The notes below the pieces were generated by a model that was not told the origin of the DNA, did not search any database, and saw nothing but the letters and a program-made list of their open reading frames with translations. The translations under genes and the position numbers were made by a program. From positions 38,511 to 102,510 of the forward strand of contig DKIJ01000024.1 of NCBI GenBank assembly GCA_002454195.1: 64,000 nucleotides of DNA, in the 5' to 3' direction. Numbering within the stretch: the stretch's first letter is position 1; each line of letters begins with the position of its first letter. The stretch is from Flavobacterium sp. UBA6721 (GTDB lineage: Bacteria > Bacteroidota > Bacteroidia > Flavobacteriales > Flavobacteriaceae). Of the stretch, positions 1 through 9,050 are shown in pieces.

Positions 1-310
1 TTTAGAAAAATATGTATTAAAAAACTCAAATAAGCTACTTCAAGATAAAATCTATTATTTTTGCCGCAGATTTTAAGAAAGAGACTCGCTTTGACAAAAA
101 ACAGCTAACTTTTAAACGCAAAGACCGCAATGTCTTCGCAAAGTTCAGAAAGTTCAGAAAGTTCTCAAAGCTTTGCGATCTTTTTTTAGACAAAAGAATA
201 ATCTTTCTTTGTGTCCTTTGCTTTTAATTATTATAAGTAAGATAGAAATCATTCGGCGTAAATCTTTAAATCTGCGGCTTTTTTTAGCTAAAAATTAAAC
301 TCTAAAATCC
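1..310. other. Intergenic region with CTTTGCG-type repeats
   Basis: No complete gene is visible. The first 30-75 bases could be the tail of an upstream gene, since two plus-strand frames are open from the window edge (stops near 31-33 and 73-75), but this cannot be decided from the fragment. From about 60 to 290 the DNA is built of short phrases such as GCCGCAGATTTTAAG, CGCAAAG, AAGTTCAGAAAGTTCAG and CTTTGCGATC, partly inverted. The same phrases return near 12908-13018 and 26585-26655, so this looks like an intergenic repeat family and not a gene. Confidence 0.6.
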
Positions 311-1090
311 ATGTTTTTCCAAATTAAAGCCTATCTAAAATTCCTTTGGCATTCAAAAAACGAACATGCGGTGCACTCTCCTTTTGTTTTTAGTCTGATT
401 ACCAAATGCTTTTATGATAAGAAAAAGAAAGCTGAATATCCCCTTTTAGATAATTACCGCAAGACTTTATTGGAAAACAAAAACAGCATTGAAGTAACCG
501 ATTTTGGAGCAGGTTCCAAAGTTTTTAAATCAAATACCAGAGCTATTGCACAAATTGCCAAAACAGCTGGAATTTCAAAAAAAAGAGCTCGATTATTATT
601 TCGAATTACTAATTATTTCCAACCCGAAAATATACTGGAATTAGGCACTTCATTAGGTTTGGCTACTTCTGCTCTTGCTTTAGGAAATAAAAATGCTTCA
701 ATTACCACTTTAGAAGGTTGCTCAAATACAGCAAATCAATGTCAATTGCAATTGCAAAAATTCAATATCAATAATGCAAACATCATTGTTTCTGAATTTT
801 CGGAGTATTTCAAAACTCTTAACTCACAACTCATAACTCATAACTTAATTTACTTCGACGGCAATCATTCCAAAGTAGCTACTTTAGATTATTTCGAAAA
901 ATTATTACCCACCATTAACAATGAAACCGTTTGGATTTTTGATGATATTCATTGGTCTGCCGAAATGGAAATAGCCTGGGAAATCATCAAAAAACACCCA
1001 AAAGTTTCAGTAACCATTGATACGTTCCAATGGGGATTGGTTTTTTTCAGAAGAGAACAACCCAAAGAACATTTCATCATTCGTGTCTAA
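311..1090 (+). CDS. Class I SAM-dependent methyltransferase
   Basis: Predicted soluble 259-residue methyltransferase. An N-terminal helical segment (about 1-80) precedes a Rossmann-type domain with SAM motif I ELGTSLG (residues 110-116), an acidic strand YFDGNH (181-186) and a late FDDIHW (about 210-215), arranged as in O-methyltransferases of the catechol/caffeoyl-CoA type. The substrate cannot be named. No signal peptide or membrane segment is seen. It is monocistronic or the first gene before the ABC ATPase, with a 115-nt gap. Family assignment is firm at the fold level only. Confidence 0.8.
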   Translation: MFFQIKAYLKFLWHSKNEHAVHSPFVFSLITKCFYDKKKKAEYPLLDNYRKTLLENKNSIEVTDFGAGSKVFKSNTRAIAQIAKTAGISKKRARLLFRITNYFQPENILELGTSLGLATSALALGNKNASITTLEGCSNTANQCQLQLQKFNINNANIIVSEFSEYFKTLNSQLITHNLIYFDGNHSKVATLDYFEKLLPTINNETVWIFDDIHWSAEMEIAWEIIKKHPKVSVTIDTFQWGLVFFRREQPKEHFIIRV

Positions 1091-1205
1091 CTCGCTATTA
1101 ATTTGTATTATAAATCATAAGATTTTCACAATAGAAGCTACTTTTTAGTAAATGATTTTTTAGCTTTGGTTTATCGAAAAAAACAATCTAAATCGAAACT
1201 GAAAA

Positions 1206-1907
1206 ATGAGTGAACCATTAATTAAAATAGCCAATATCAAACGTAATTTTGAACTAGGAGATGAAATTGTGTACGTTTTAAAAGGAATCGATTTAGAAAT
1301 CAACAAAGGAGAATATGTGGCACTAATGGGACCTTCAGGCTCTGGAAAATCGACGTTAATGAATCTTCTGGGCTGTTTGGACACCCCTACTTCTGGAACC
1401 TATATTTTAAACGGAAAAGATGTCAGTAAAATGAGAGATGATGAGCTGGCCGAAATCCGTAATAAAGAAATAGGATTTGTTTTTCAAACTTTTAATCTAT
1501 TACCTCGAACTACTGCACTGGACAATGTAGCTTTACCCATGATTTATGCCGGTTATCCAAAAGAAGAACGCAACAAAAGAGCTATCGAAGTATTGAAACA
1601 AGTTAATCTTGCTGACCGTATGGATCATCAGCCCAACCAGCTTTCTGGGGGGCAACGCCAGCGGGTAGCGGTGGCTCGTGCCTTGGTCAACAAACCTTCT
1701 ATTATTCTTGCTGACGAACCAACAGGAAATCTCGACTCTAAAACTTCTATCGAAATTATGAACCTTTTTAACGATATACATACTAATGGAAATACGGTTA
1801 TTTTGGTCACTCACGAAGAAGAAATTGCCGCTTATGCACATCGTGTCATTCGTTTACGAGATGGAATGATTGAAAGTGATGTTACAAAAGAAGTGATTAG
1901 TAAGTAG
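1206..1907 (+). CDS. ABC transporter ATP-binding protein, LolD/MacB type
   Basis: Cytoplasmic ATPase of 233 residues that would energise a FtsX-like permease (lipoprotein release, macrolide or peptide export family). All hallmarks are present: Walker [10 protein letters not shown] at 42-50, Q-loop [11 protein letters not shown] near 95-105, signature LSGGQ at 146-150, Walker B IILADEP at 166-172 and switch histidine H203 in VTHE. Length is typical for LolD/MacB ATPases. No permease gene is adjacent, so its partner must be encoded elsewhere and the substrate is unknown. Confidence 0.93.
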   Translation: MSEPLIKIANIKRNFELGDEIVYVLKGIDLEINKGEYVALMGPSGSGKSTLMNLLGCLDTPTSGTYILNGKDVSKMRDDELAEIRNKEIGFVFQTFNLLPRTTALDNVALPMIYAGYPKEERNKRAIEVLKQVNLADRMDHQPNQLSGGQRQRVAVARALVNKPSIILADEPTGNLDSKTSIEIMNLFNDIHTNGNTVILVTHEEEIAAYAHRVIRLRDGMIESDVTKEVISK

Positions 1908-1952
1908 TATTATAAAATCTTATGTTTAAAAAAATAAAGAATCAATAAATTA

Positions 1953-2171
1953 ATGAATGAAAAACTTGATGTAAAACATTATCTTGATATTTATATTATG
2001 AGAAAAGAAATGCAAGATGAAGGTATTACAAACCCGAGTGAAAAAATCAAAATATTCACAAAGAACTTTATTGAAATTTTACAAAATATGCCATTAGACG
2101 AAGAAATTATTTTGAAAGACAGTGCTTTCTTGGACAGTACAGGAAATTTAATAATAAAAATTCCTGATTAA
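1953..2171 (+). CDS. Hypothetical protein, 72 aa
   Basis: Small acidic and lysine-rich protein with no signal peptide or membrane segment. Predicted mostly helical in residues 1-50 (KHYLDIYIMRKEMQDEG), followed by a short strand-like tail. I do not recognise a family. It begins 45 nt after the ABC ATPase and ends 113 nt before the cobalamin adenosyltransferase, in the same direction, and its amino-acid composition looks like real coding sequence. It might be a small cytosolic accessory protein; no function is claimed. Confidence 0.55.
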   Translation: MNEKLDVKHYLDIYIMRKEMQDEGITNPSEKIKIFTKNFIEILQNMPLDEEIILKDSAFLDSTGNLIIKIPD

Positions 2172-2284
2172 AGATTTAATTTAATCAATTAAATTTTTAA
2201 AACTAATTTCAATTTAAATACTTTATTATTACTTCATATAATACCATAATAACTTAGCAACTTAAAGACATAGCTAATAAAAAA

Positions 2285-2854
2285 ATGAAAATATACACCA
2301 AAACAGGCGACAAAGGTAGTACTTCCTTATTTGGTGGGACTCGTGTGCCAAAAGACCATATCCGCATTGAAAGTTATGGAACGGTCGATGAACTCAATTC
2401 CTACATTGGCTTGATTCGTGATCAAGATATCGATGCGCATTACAAAGACATATTGATCGAAATTCAAGATAGGCTATTTACTGTGGGTGCTTTATTAGCC
2501 ACACCTGAGGATAAAGCTATTTTAAAAAATGGTAGCGCACGATTGCAAAATTTAGGTATTGTCGATTCGGATATTGAATTTTTAGAAAAAGAAATCGACC
2601 TAATGGAAAGCAAATTGCCTCCAATGACTCATTTTGTTCTTCCAGGCGGACATCCTACCGTGTCACATTGTCATATTGCACGCTGTATTTGTCGCCGTGC
2701 CGAGCGTTTAACCGTTCATTTAAGTCATAATGAGAGCATTCCTGAGATAACAATCAGCTATTTAAACCGACTTTCTGACTATCTTTTTGTGTTGGCACGA
2801 AAGTTGTCGCTTGATTTAAACGCCGAGGAAGTCAAGTGGATTCCAAGGAAATAG
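2285..2854 (+). CDS. pduO: Cob(I)alamin adenosyltransferase, PduO type
   Basis: Transfers the 5'-deoxyadenosyl group of ATP to cob(I)alamin, making adenosylcobalamin (EutT/PduO/MMAB-type fold, a trimer of five-helix bundles). The N-terminal ATP-binding motif KIYTKTGDKGSTSLFGG (residues 2-18) is intact, followed by SYGTVDELNSYIG and the C-terminal helix motif ISYLNRLSDYLFVLAR, all diagnostic. At 189 residues the length is normal. It has no cobalamin genes next to it, so a salvage role for B12-dependent enzymes encoded elsewhere is inferred. Confidence 0.93.
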   Translation: MKIYTKTGDKGSTSLFGGTRVPKDHIRIESYGTVDELNSYIGLIRDQDIDAHYKDILIEIQDRLFTVGALLATPEDKAILKNGSARLQNLGIVDSDIEFLEKEIDLMESKLPPMTHFVLPGGHPTVSHCHIARCICRRAERLTVHLSHNESIPEITISYLNRLSDYLFVLARKLSLDLNAEEVKWIPRK

Positions 2855-2964
2855 TAGTCAGTCATCAGAATGCAGTAAACAATACCAATCTGAACACTAA
2901 AAACGGAAAACTGAACACTAAAAAAAGACGTTCTTAATTTTTTTTAAAATAAATGATTTTTTAC

Positions 2965-2994
2965 TTGCCTTTTTCAGTAAAAAATTTATTTTTG
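2965..2994 (+). promoter_or_regulatory. Bacteroidetes-type promoter of the DUF2795 gene
   Basis: TTG at 2965-2967, a 19-nt spacer and TATTTTTG at 2987-2994 match the -33/-7 pattern (TTG or TTTG, N19, TAnnTTTG) of Bacteroidetes primary sigma factor promoters. Transcription would start near 2998, about 19 nt before the ATG at 3017. Confidence 0.7.
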
Positions 2995-3016
2995 CACAAA
3001 ACTAAATCGACAAAAG

Positions 3017-3238
3017 ATGTATTGGACATTAGAATTAGCATCCTATCTTAGTGATGCACCATGGCCTGCTAACAAAGACGAACTTATTGATTACGCTATA
3101 CGTGCAGGAGCTCCATTAGAGGTAGTAGAGAACCTACAATCTATTGAAGATGAAGGCGAAATATATGAGTCAATGGAAGAAATTTGGCCAGACTATCCTA
3201 CAGACGAAGATTACCTTTGGAACGAGGATGAATATTAA
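3017..3238 (+). CDS. DUF2795 domain-containing protein
   Basis: Very acidic 73-residue protein starting MYWTLELASYLSDAPWPA. It matches the small DUF2795 proteins conserved through Flavobacteria, in which a short helical domain with an APWPA motif is followed by an acidic tail (here from about residue 45, rich in Glu, Asp and Trp). Function unknown. It has its own promoter and is followed by a terminator, yet lies directly before secA as in related genomes (recalled from family knowledge, not computed). Confidence 0.85.
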   Translation: MYWTLELASYLSDAPWPANKDELIDYAIRAGAPLEVVENLQSIEDEGEIYESMEEIWPDYPTDEDYLWNEDEY

Positions 3239-3248
3239 AAAACAAAGA

Positions 3249-3275
3249 AAAAGTCTCAAAAGAGGCTTTTTTTTT
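3249..3275 (+). terminator. Rho-independent terminator after DUF2795
   Basis: AAAAGTCTC (3249-3257) pairs with GAGGCTTTT (3262-3270) around an AAAA loop, with one G-T wobble, and is followed by a T run to 3275. It lies between the DUF2795 gene and secA, so secA read-through would be reduced. Confidence 0.75.
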
Positions 3276-3318
3276 GTTCAATTAAAGAGAAAAAAACAAT
3301 TATAGAAATACAAACATT

Positions 3319-6300
3319 ATGAGTTTCATAAACAGCATTATCAAAATTTTTGTAGGCGATAAATCCGAGAAAGACGTTAAGTCTTTACAACCCTACTTAA
3401 ATAAAATTAAAACTTTTGAAAACAACTTAATCAGTTTATCAAATGATGAATTAAGAGCACGCACTATATTCTTCAAAGAAAAAATCACAGAATCCCGCGC
3501 TGCTATTGATGCTAAAATTGCAACTCTTAAAACAGAAGTTGAAGGTATCGAAGATATCGACAAAAGAGAAGACATTTACATTGAAATTGATAACTTAGAA
3601 AAAGAAGCTTATGCTGTTTCTGAGAAAACCTTAATGGAAATTCTTCCTGAAGCCTTTGCCGTTGTAAAAGAAACAGCAAGACGTTTTAAAGAAAACGAAG
3701 AAATAACCGTTACTGCTACGGCTAGAGACCGTGAATTTTCAGGCTCAAAAAGCTACGTACGTATTGAAGGAGATAAAGCCATTTGGTTAAACAAATGGAA
3801 CGCTGCCGGTAAAGACATTACTTGGGATATGATTCACTACGACGTACAGTTAATTGGTGGTATGGTATTGCACCAAGGTAAGGTTGCCGAAATGCAAACA
3901 GGGGAAGGAAAAACCTTAGTAGCTACCCTTCCATTATACTTAAATGCTTTAACTGGAAACGGAGTACACTTAGTGACCGTGAACGACTACTTAGCAAAAC
4001 GTGATAGCGCTTGGAAAGCACCTTTATTCGAATTCCACGGAATGACTGTTGACTGTATCGACAATCACCAACCGAATTCAGAAGGTAGAAAGAAAGCCTA
4101 TGATGCTGATATTACTTATGGAACCAACAACGAATTTGGTTTTGACTACCTAAGAGACAACATGGCACATTCGCCATCAGACTTGGTACAAAGAAAACAC
4201 AACTTTGCGATTGTCGATGAGGTGGATTCGGTATTAATTGATGATGCGAGAACGCCATTAATTATTTCTGGACCAGTTCCTCAGGGAGACCGTCACGAAT
4301 TCCTAGAATTGAAACCAAAAATCGAAACATTAGTTGGTTTACAACGTCAGTTGGCAACAGGATTCTTAACTGAGGCTAAAAAATTAATCAAAGAAGGAAA
4401 CACTAAAGATGGTGGTTTCATGCTTTTAAGAGCTTACAGAAGTTTACCTAAAAACAAAGCTTTAATTAAGTTTTTAAGTGAAGAAGGAATCAAACAATTG
4501 CTTCAAAAAACGGAAAACCAATACATGCAAGACAACAACCGCGAAATGCCAAAGGTTGACGAAGCATTGTATTTTGTAATCGAAGAAAAAAACAATCAAG
4601 TAGAATTGACCGATAACGGAATCAAATTCCTTTCTGGAGATACCGATGCTGATTTCTTCGTTTTACCAGATATCGGAACAGAGATTGCCAACATCGAGAA
4701 ACAAAAATTAGAAAAAGATGCGGAAGCGGAAGCAAAAGAAAGATTGTTTCAAGATTTCAGCGTAAAAAGCGAACGTATCCACACGTTAACGCAACTTTTA
4801 AAAGCCTATACCCTATTCGAAAAAGACGTTGAATATGTGATCATGGACAACAAAATTTTGATTGTCGATGAGCAAACAGGTCGTATCATGGATGGACGTC
4901 GTTATTCTGACGGATTACATCAGGCGATTGAAGCTAAAGAAAACGTAAAAATCGAGGCGGCTACGCAAACTTTTGCAACGGTAACTTTGCAAAACTACTT
5001 CAGAATGTACAACAAACTGGGCGGAATGACTGGTACTGCTGTAACTGAAGCTGGTGAGCTTTGGGAAATCTACAAATTAGACGTGGTAGAAATCCCAACA
5101 AACCGTCCAATTGCAAGACATGACAAAGAAGATTTCATCTACAAAACAACTCGCGAAAAATTCAACGCTGTAATCGAAGATGTAACCGAATTATCTAAAG
5201 CAGGTCGTCCTGTATTGATTGGTACAACATCAGTTGAAATCTCTGAATTATTAAGCCGTATGCTTAAGATGAGAGGTATCACTCACAACGTATTGAATGC
5301 CAAAATGCACAAGCAAGAGGCACAAATCGTTGAGGAAGCAGGAAAAGCCGGAGTAGTAACTATCGCTACTAACATGGCTGGTCGTGGTACCGATATTAAA
5401 TTATCACCAGAAGTAAAAGCAGCTGGAGGTTTAGCCATCGTAGGTACGGAGCGTCATGATTCGCGTCGTGTTGACCGTCAGTTGCGTGGTCGTGCGGGTC
5501 GTCAAGGAGATCCGGGAAGTTCTCAATTCTATGTTTCTCTTGAGGATAACTTGATGCGTTTATTTGGTTCTGAAAGAGTAGCCAAAGTAATGGACCGTAT
5601 GGGATTAGAAGAAGGCGAAGTAATTCAGCATTCTATGATGACTAAGTCTATTGAGCGTGCGCAGAAAAAAGTAGAAGAAAACAACTTTGGTGTTCGTAAA
5701 CGTTTATTAGAATATGATGATGTAATGAACGCACAACGTGAAGTAGTGTACAAACGCCGTCGTCATGCCTTATTTGGTGAGCGTTTAAAACTGGATATCG
5801 CAAATATGTTATATGACACCTGCGAATTATTCGTTCAAAACACAAAAGCAGCTAGCGATTTCAAAACATTCGAATTCGACTTAATTCGTTATTTCTCTAT
5901 CACTTCACCAGTAACTGAGGCTGAATTTGCTAAACTAAACGAAATCGAGTTAACCGGTAAAGTATACAAAGAAGCTTTAAAATACTACAACGAAAAATGC
6001 GAACGTAGTGCCAGAGAAGCATTCCCAATTGTAAAAAACATTTTCGAAGATCCAAACAACCAGTTTGAGCGTATCGTAGTACCATTTACCGATGGTGTAA
6101 AAACCTTGAGCGTTGTAACCGATTTAAAGAAAGCCTACGAAACTGAAGGAAGACAATTAGTAGCTGATTTTGAGAAAAACATCACTTTGGCAATTGTTGA
6201 CGAAGCTTGGAAAAAACACTTACGCAAAATGGACGAATTGAAACAATCAGTTCAATTAGCCGTTCACGAGCAAAAAGATCCATTGCTTATCTATAAATTT

Positions 6301-6666
6301 GAAGCCTTCAACTTATTCAACAGCATGTTGAACGGAATCAACAAAGAAGTAATTTCATTCTTATTCAAAGGAGATTTACCACAGCAATCGGCTCCGGAAA
6401 TTGAAGAAGCAAGAGAAGTAGCTCGTCCTAAAGAAAAATTACAATTAACTAAAGACGAAATGCCTAATAGCGATAGTATGAACCACGAAGTTGGAGAGAC
6501 TCAGCAACGTCAGGTAACGGAAACTATCGTAAGAGAGATGCCAAAAATCAATCGCAACGACACTGTTACCGTACAACAAATCGCTACCGGAAAAACCGAA
6601 TCTATGAAATACAAAAAAGCAGAAGCTTTATTAGCAACTGGAGAATGGGTTATTGTGAATGAGTAA
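3319..6666 (+). CDS. secA: Preprotein translocase ATPase SecA
   Basis: Motor ATPase that pushes unfolded preproteins through SecYEG. Walker A MQTGEGKT lies at 192-199 and the DEVD Walker B at 300-303. The preprotein cross-linking domain, helicase motifs ([21 protein letters not shown]) and helical scaffold are all present. At 1115 residues it is long for the family, with insertions around residues 60-100 and 335-390 as in Bacteroidetes SecA. The C-terminus ends GEWVIVNE and lacks the Cys-rich zinc motif that binds SecB in Proteobacteria. The ATG start is preceded only by A-rich sequence, normal here. Confidence 0.98.
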   Translation: MSFINSIIKIFVGDKSEKDVKSLQPYLNKIKTFENNLISLSNDELRARTIFFKEKITESRAAIDAKIATLKTEVEGIEDIDKREDIYIEIDNLEKEAYAVSEKTLMEILPEAFAVVKETARRFKENEEITVTATARDREFSGSKSYVRIEGDKAIWLNKWNAAGKDITWDMIHYDVQLIGGMVLHQGKVAEMQTGEGKTLVATLPLYLNALTGNGVHLVTVNDYLAKRDSAWKAPLFEFHGMTVDCIDNHQPNSEGRKKAYDADITYGTNNEFGFDYLRDNMAHSPSDLVQRKHNFAIVDEVDSVLIDDARTPLIISGPVPQGDRHEFLELKPKIETLVGLQRQLATGFLTEAKKLIKEGNTKDGGFMLLRAYRSLPKNKALIKFLSEEGIKQLLQKTENQYMQDNNREMPKVDEALYFVIEEKNNQVELTDNGIKFLSGDTDADFFVLPDIGTEIANIEKQKLEKDAEAEAKERLFQDFSVKSERIHTLTQLLKAYTLFEKDVEYVIMDNKILIVDEQTGRIMDGRRYSDGLHQAIEAKENVKIEAATQTFATVTLQNYFRMYNKLGGMTGTAVTEAGELWEIYKLDVVEIPTNRPIARHDKEDFIYKTTREKFNAVIEDVTELSKAGRPVLIGTTSVEISELLSRMLKMRGITHNVLNAKMHKQEAQIVEEAGKAGVVTIATNMAGRGTDIKLSPEVKAAGGLAIVGTERHDSRRVDRQLRGRAGRQGDPGSSQFYVSLEDNLMRLFGSERVAKVMDRMGLEEGEVIQHSMMTKSIERAQKKVEENNFGVRKRLLEYDDVMNAQREVVYKRRRHALFGERLKLDIANMLYDTCELFVQNTKAASDFKTFEFDLIRYFSITSPVTEAEFAKLNEIELTGKVYKEALKYYNEKCERSAREAFPIVKNIFEDPNNQFERIVVPFTDGVKTLSVVTDLKKAYETEGRQLVADFEKNITLAIVDEAWKKHLRKMDELKQSVQLAVHEQKDPLLIYKFEAFNLFNSMLNGINKEVISFLFKGDLPQQSAPEIEEAREVARPKEKLQLTKDEMPNSDSMNHEVGETQQRQVTETIVREMPKINRNDTVTVQQIATGKTESMKYKKAEALLATGEWVIVNE

Positions 6667-6689
6667 TTTCTGTTCTATTTGAATATCTA

Positions 6690-6717
6690 AATCCTCGATG
6701 AAAGTCGGGGATTTTTT
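6690..6717 (+). terminator. Terminator after secA
   Basis: AATCCTCGA (6690-6698) and TCGGGGATT (6705-6713) form a 9-bp stem with one wobble around a 6-nt loop, followed by a T run to 6717. It closes the secA unit. Confidence 0.8.
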
Positions 6718-6746
6718 GTTTTAGGAGCAGTACTTTTTAGGTTTTC

Positions 6747-6832
6747 TATGAGCATCCCTCCCGCTTTCGCCTTTATCTCTTCTCTCGTCCAAAAGACGAG
6801 ATACGAGGATATCGGCTCTATCGGGGCTAGTT
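6747..6832 (-). repeat. Degenerate GC-richer intergenic repeat element
   Basis: Read on the minus strand this begins CTAGCCCCGATAGAGCC, contains a TCTCGTC-CAAAA-GACGAGA hairpin (6783-6801) and continues AAAGGCGAAAGCGGGAGGG. Base composition is clearly richer in G and C than the surroundings. I recall very similar AGCCCCGAT...GCGAAAAGCGGGA elements as common intergenic repeats in Flavobacteria; copy number cannot be tested here. No protein is encoded. Confidence 0.5.
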
Positions 6833-6939
6833 AAGAACTTTTATTCTTATTAAGATAAATTATATATATTTGATTACAACAAACTTAATCTATATCACAT
6901 AAACTAAACTACTTCTAAAAACTTATAAATAAAAAACTA

Positions 6940-7471
6940 ATGGCAAACGACAATATATTTAAAAATACTTTAAATTAATTCTTTTTTTGGGTATTTGCTA
7001 TTATTTTTTATTACCATCATTAAACTGGTTTATTGGCTATCATGGCTATGTAAAAGAAAAAATTAGAAAAAATACTTGGGGAGACATTAGGGAGTCAAAA
7101 TACAGAGATGCTTTTCAAAAAAAATTAAAATTTATTTCGTATATAAATTGTGATACTATTCATTCTGACTCAATTAATATTTATATAGAAAAAGGATATA
7201 AATACGGCTATTTCAGTTATGATAAAACAAATTTTGAATTAGGTAAAACTAAATATCCTTTCCAAATTTCTCATACTGAAAGAACAAATCATAATTTAGT
7301 TACTTATAGCTTTATTGAATCACAAAAATTTGATTCTATTGGGATTATAATATAGTATATTTAAAAGAATCCAAAATTAAAGACTCTTTAAAAATGAAAG
7401 TGGAGTGTTGGAACTTAGTTAAAGGAAAAACTGTTTGGGATTCTATTGGGTTTATAAAAGTATTTGAATAG
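6940..7471 (+). pseudogene. Frameshifted hypothetical membrane-anchored protein
   Basis: Three reading frames join into one plausible protein. An ATG at 6940 reads MANDNIF and stops. One added A in the A run near 6957-6966 would join it to a frame running YFKLILFLGICYYFLLPS (one membrane segment) and on to a stop at 7353-7355. A second 1-nt shift near 7349 continues as NIVYLKESKIKDSLK to a stop at 7469-7471. The joined product would be about 176 residues: one N-terminal transmembrane helix and an extracytoplasmic domain. The family is not recognised. Either a decayed gene or two indel errors; low-complexity A/T runs sit at both breaks. Confidence 0.5.
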
Positions 7472-7483
7472 AAAAATGACCCA

Positions 7484-7835
7484 GATTGCGTGGATTTGTA
7501 ATCCGTGCCCACAACGAAGAGCAACTTTGTAGAATTACTTGATGAGATTCCTCATTCTTCGGAATGACAACATTGCGGGAAAAGTTATTTTAAAACAACA
7601 TTTATAAATTGGAAACCCGATCGCAAGGATATACACAAACGTTAGCAGAATTGCATTCTGTGCCCATAACGATAAGTAAATACTTTGTAGAATTACTTGA
7701 TAAGATTGCTTCGTTCCTCGCAATGACACAGTAAGCGGTTCAAGTCATTGCGAGCGATAGCGAAGCAATCTCATTAAGCTAAGCCCAGCTAGCGCAAGCG
7801 TCACGCTTGTGCCGGTAACAATAAGCTAAATACTC
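7484..7835. repeat. Cluster of REP-like hairpin repeats
   Basis: Three related units are packed here: GGATT-TGT-AATCC plus GTGCCCACAACG (7492-7517), AGAAT-TGC-ATTCT plus GTGCCCATAACG (7647-7671) and CAAGCG-TCA-CGCTTG plus TGCCGGTAAC (7795-7819). The stem sequence changes but always stays self-complementary, with a 3-nt loop, while the flanking GTGCC..AAC..AAG is kept. A direct repeat CTTTGTAGAATTACTTGAT also occurs at 7525-7543 and 7683-7701. Further copies lie near 8410 and 58313. No real gene is seen in this 416-nt gap (7472-7887). Confidence 0.6.
7703..7771. repeat. Long imperfect palindrome
   Basis: The arm AGATTGCTTCGTTCCTCG..AATGAC (7703-7727) is the near reverse complement of GTCATTGCGAGCGATAGCG..AATCT (7744-7771), separated by 16 nt. 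The arms differ only in a short central block. A truncated relative (GAGATTCCTCATTCTTCGG with AATGACA) lies at 7544-7568. It would form a strong hairpin and is typical of palindromic intergenic repeats. Confidence 0.7.
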
Positions 7836-7887
7836 TCTACAAATTAAAATTTAACAACTCAAATTTTCGAAAACATACAACATTGCC

Positions 7888-8349
7888 ATGAAAAAATTTC
7901 TTTTAGCCTTTTGTTTATTATTCATAACTAAATCCATTTCTCAAAACTACAGATTCAGCACTGATGCGAGCTTTCAAAATCCATCTAGCCACAATTTCAT
8001 CTCAGACAATTCTAATGGCGTAATTGATTTAGGAATAAAATACCGAGTTCTCAATTCAAAAAAAACTAAGTTTGGAATTTCATTCAATGCAGGAATATTG
8101 AAGTCAAATAGAGATCGGAATAATGTTGCTGGAAATTTTAAAATTACTTCCTATCAACTACAACCTAAAATATTTACAGAATTTAATTTTTCACATTTCA
8201 CTCCATTTGTTGGAGTTGGCTATACTTCAATGCTTTTTAAATCTTCTACCGATGATCGTAAAATTTATGCATACAATCGGGATGGTTTTAGTCTTAACAA
8301 TACCCAAAGTGGAATAGACCTAAAAATTGGTATTGGTACTGATTTTTAA
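7888..8349 (+). CDS. Putative outer-membrane beta-barrel protein
   Basis: 153 residues with a signal peptide (MKKFLLAFCLLFITKSISQ, cleavage likely after about residue 18). The remainder alternates aromatic and polar residues in amphipathic strands (FGISFNAGIL, FTEFNFSHFTPFVGVGYTSM, SGIDLKIGIGTDF), the pattern of small outer-membrane barrels. It is short for this class and ends GIGTDF without the terminal strand ending in Phe or Tyr, so it may be truncated at its 3' end. It lies between two repeat clusters, which fits local erosion. No function is assigned. Confidence 0.6.
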   Translation: MKKFLLAFCLLFITKSISQNYRFSTDASFQNPSSHNFISDNSNGVIDLGIKYRVLNSKKTKFGISFNAGILKSNRDRNNVAGNFKITSYQLQPKIFTEFNFSHFTPFVGVGYTSMLFKSSTDDRKIYAYNRDGFSLNNTQSGIDLKIGIGTDF

Positions 8350-8394
8350 CTAAATAAAAAACTCCATCTGTTGACATGAAAAGTTTTCGATATC

Positions 8395-8495
8395 CACTGT
8401 CCCGATAGCAGATTTGCAATCCGACAAAGATGAGCAAATTACTTTGTGAAATTAATTAATGAGACACTTCCTTCGTCAGTATGACAAGGTTGCGA
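8395..8495 (+). repeat. Further REP-like repeat unit
   Basis: AGATT-TGC-AATCC near 8410-8422 has the same small-hairpin design as the 7.5-7.8 kb units. It is followed by AAATTACTTTGTGAAATTA and GAGACACTTCCTTCGTCAG, degenerate versions of the TTTGTAGAATTACTTGAT..GATTCCTCATTCTTCGG block. The intergenic stretch 8350-8582 contains nothing else except a TACTTTTG -7-like element at about 8550-8557. Confidence 0.45.
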
Positions 8496-8582
8496 TTATT
8501 CCTATTGTTTTTTTTCTGCTAAAAAAATGTCCTGAAAAAATATTTATCTGTACTTTTGCAGCCGTAAACAAAAAAACGCTTT

Positions 8583-8960
8583 TTGAAGACCTTATTCAGC
8601 ATAGTACTTTCGATACTTTTATTACTACCTTCATTTGGTAGCTTCTTTGTTTATACCTCATTCAAATTGCATCAGGACGAAATTGCCAAAACCATTTGTG
8701 TGCAACGTAAATTGGTTGACAATACCTGTAACGGTCGATGCGAACTGCAAAAAAGCTTGAAAAAATATGAGGACAACGAACGAAAAATGCAAAACAATCT
8801 GGACAACAAAGTCGATTTGGTTTATGTACTTACACCTTCCGTTGCCGAATATACCTTAATTGAAAACAATTTGGTAGCAAAACCAAATTGCTATACACTG
8901 GAAAAGAAAACCGTTTCGGTAACACTTCCTTCTTTCCGACCTCCTTCCTATTTGATATAA
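8583..8960 (+). CDS. Small membrane-anchored Cys-containing protein upstream of a TonB receptor
   Basis: 125 residues read from a TTG at 8583. An N-terminal hydrophobic segment (about 4-24) acts as signal or anchor and is followed by a CNGRCELQKSLKKYEDN motif. This resembles the CNGKCYLxKxL family that in Bacteroidetes is found beside TonB-dependent receptors for metals (from memory of the family, not searched). A third Cys lies near residue 107. It precedes the receptor by 90 nt in the same direction. A periplasmic metal-handling or sensing role is inferred only from the cysteines and the neighbours. Confidence 0.65.
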   Translation: MKTLFSIVLSILLLLPSFGSFFVYTSFKLHQDEIAKTICVQRKLVDNTCNGRCELQKSLKKYEDNERKMQNNLDNKVDLVYVLTPSVAEYTLIENNLVAKPNCYTLEKKTVSVTLPSFRPPSYLI

Positions 8961-9050
8961 ATTTTAGTACTGCTCTTTCCTTTATGGAAGTGCATTTTCT
9001 TGGACTATATCCAAGGAAAACGTGTTATTCATAATTTATTATCATTCAAA

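Noticed and set aside
7640..7671. attC-like integron recombination site (CGTTA..TAACG around an inner palindrome)
   Set aside because: The core does not match the GTTRRRY/RYYYAAC consensus, there is no integrase or cassette array, and the sister copies lack the outer arms; treated as a REP-like repeat.
7535..7729. Minus-strand ORF MSLRGTKQSYQ
   Set aside because: It is translated from the palindromic repeat cluster; this peptide is a frequent artefact of such repeats.
8459..8641. Plus-strand 60-codon ORF
   Set aside because: It spans a repeat remnant, a promoter and the start of the gene at 8583 in another frame; no protein-like composition.
9000..9050. Upstream in-frame TTG start for the TonB-dependent receptor
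   Set aside because: It would place 17 polar residues before a textbook signal peptide; the ATG at 9051 begins that signal peptide.
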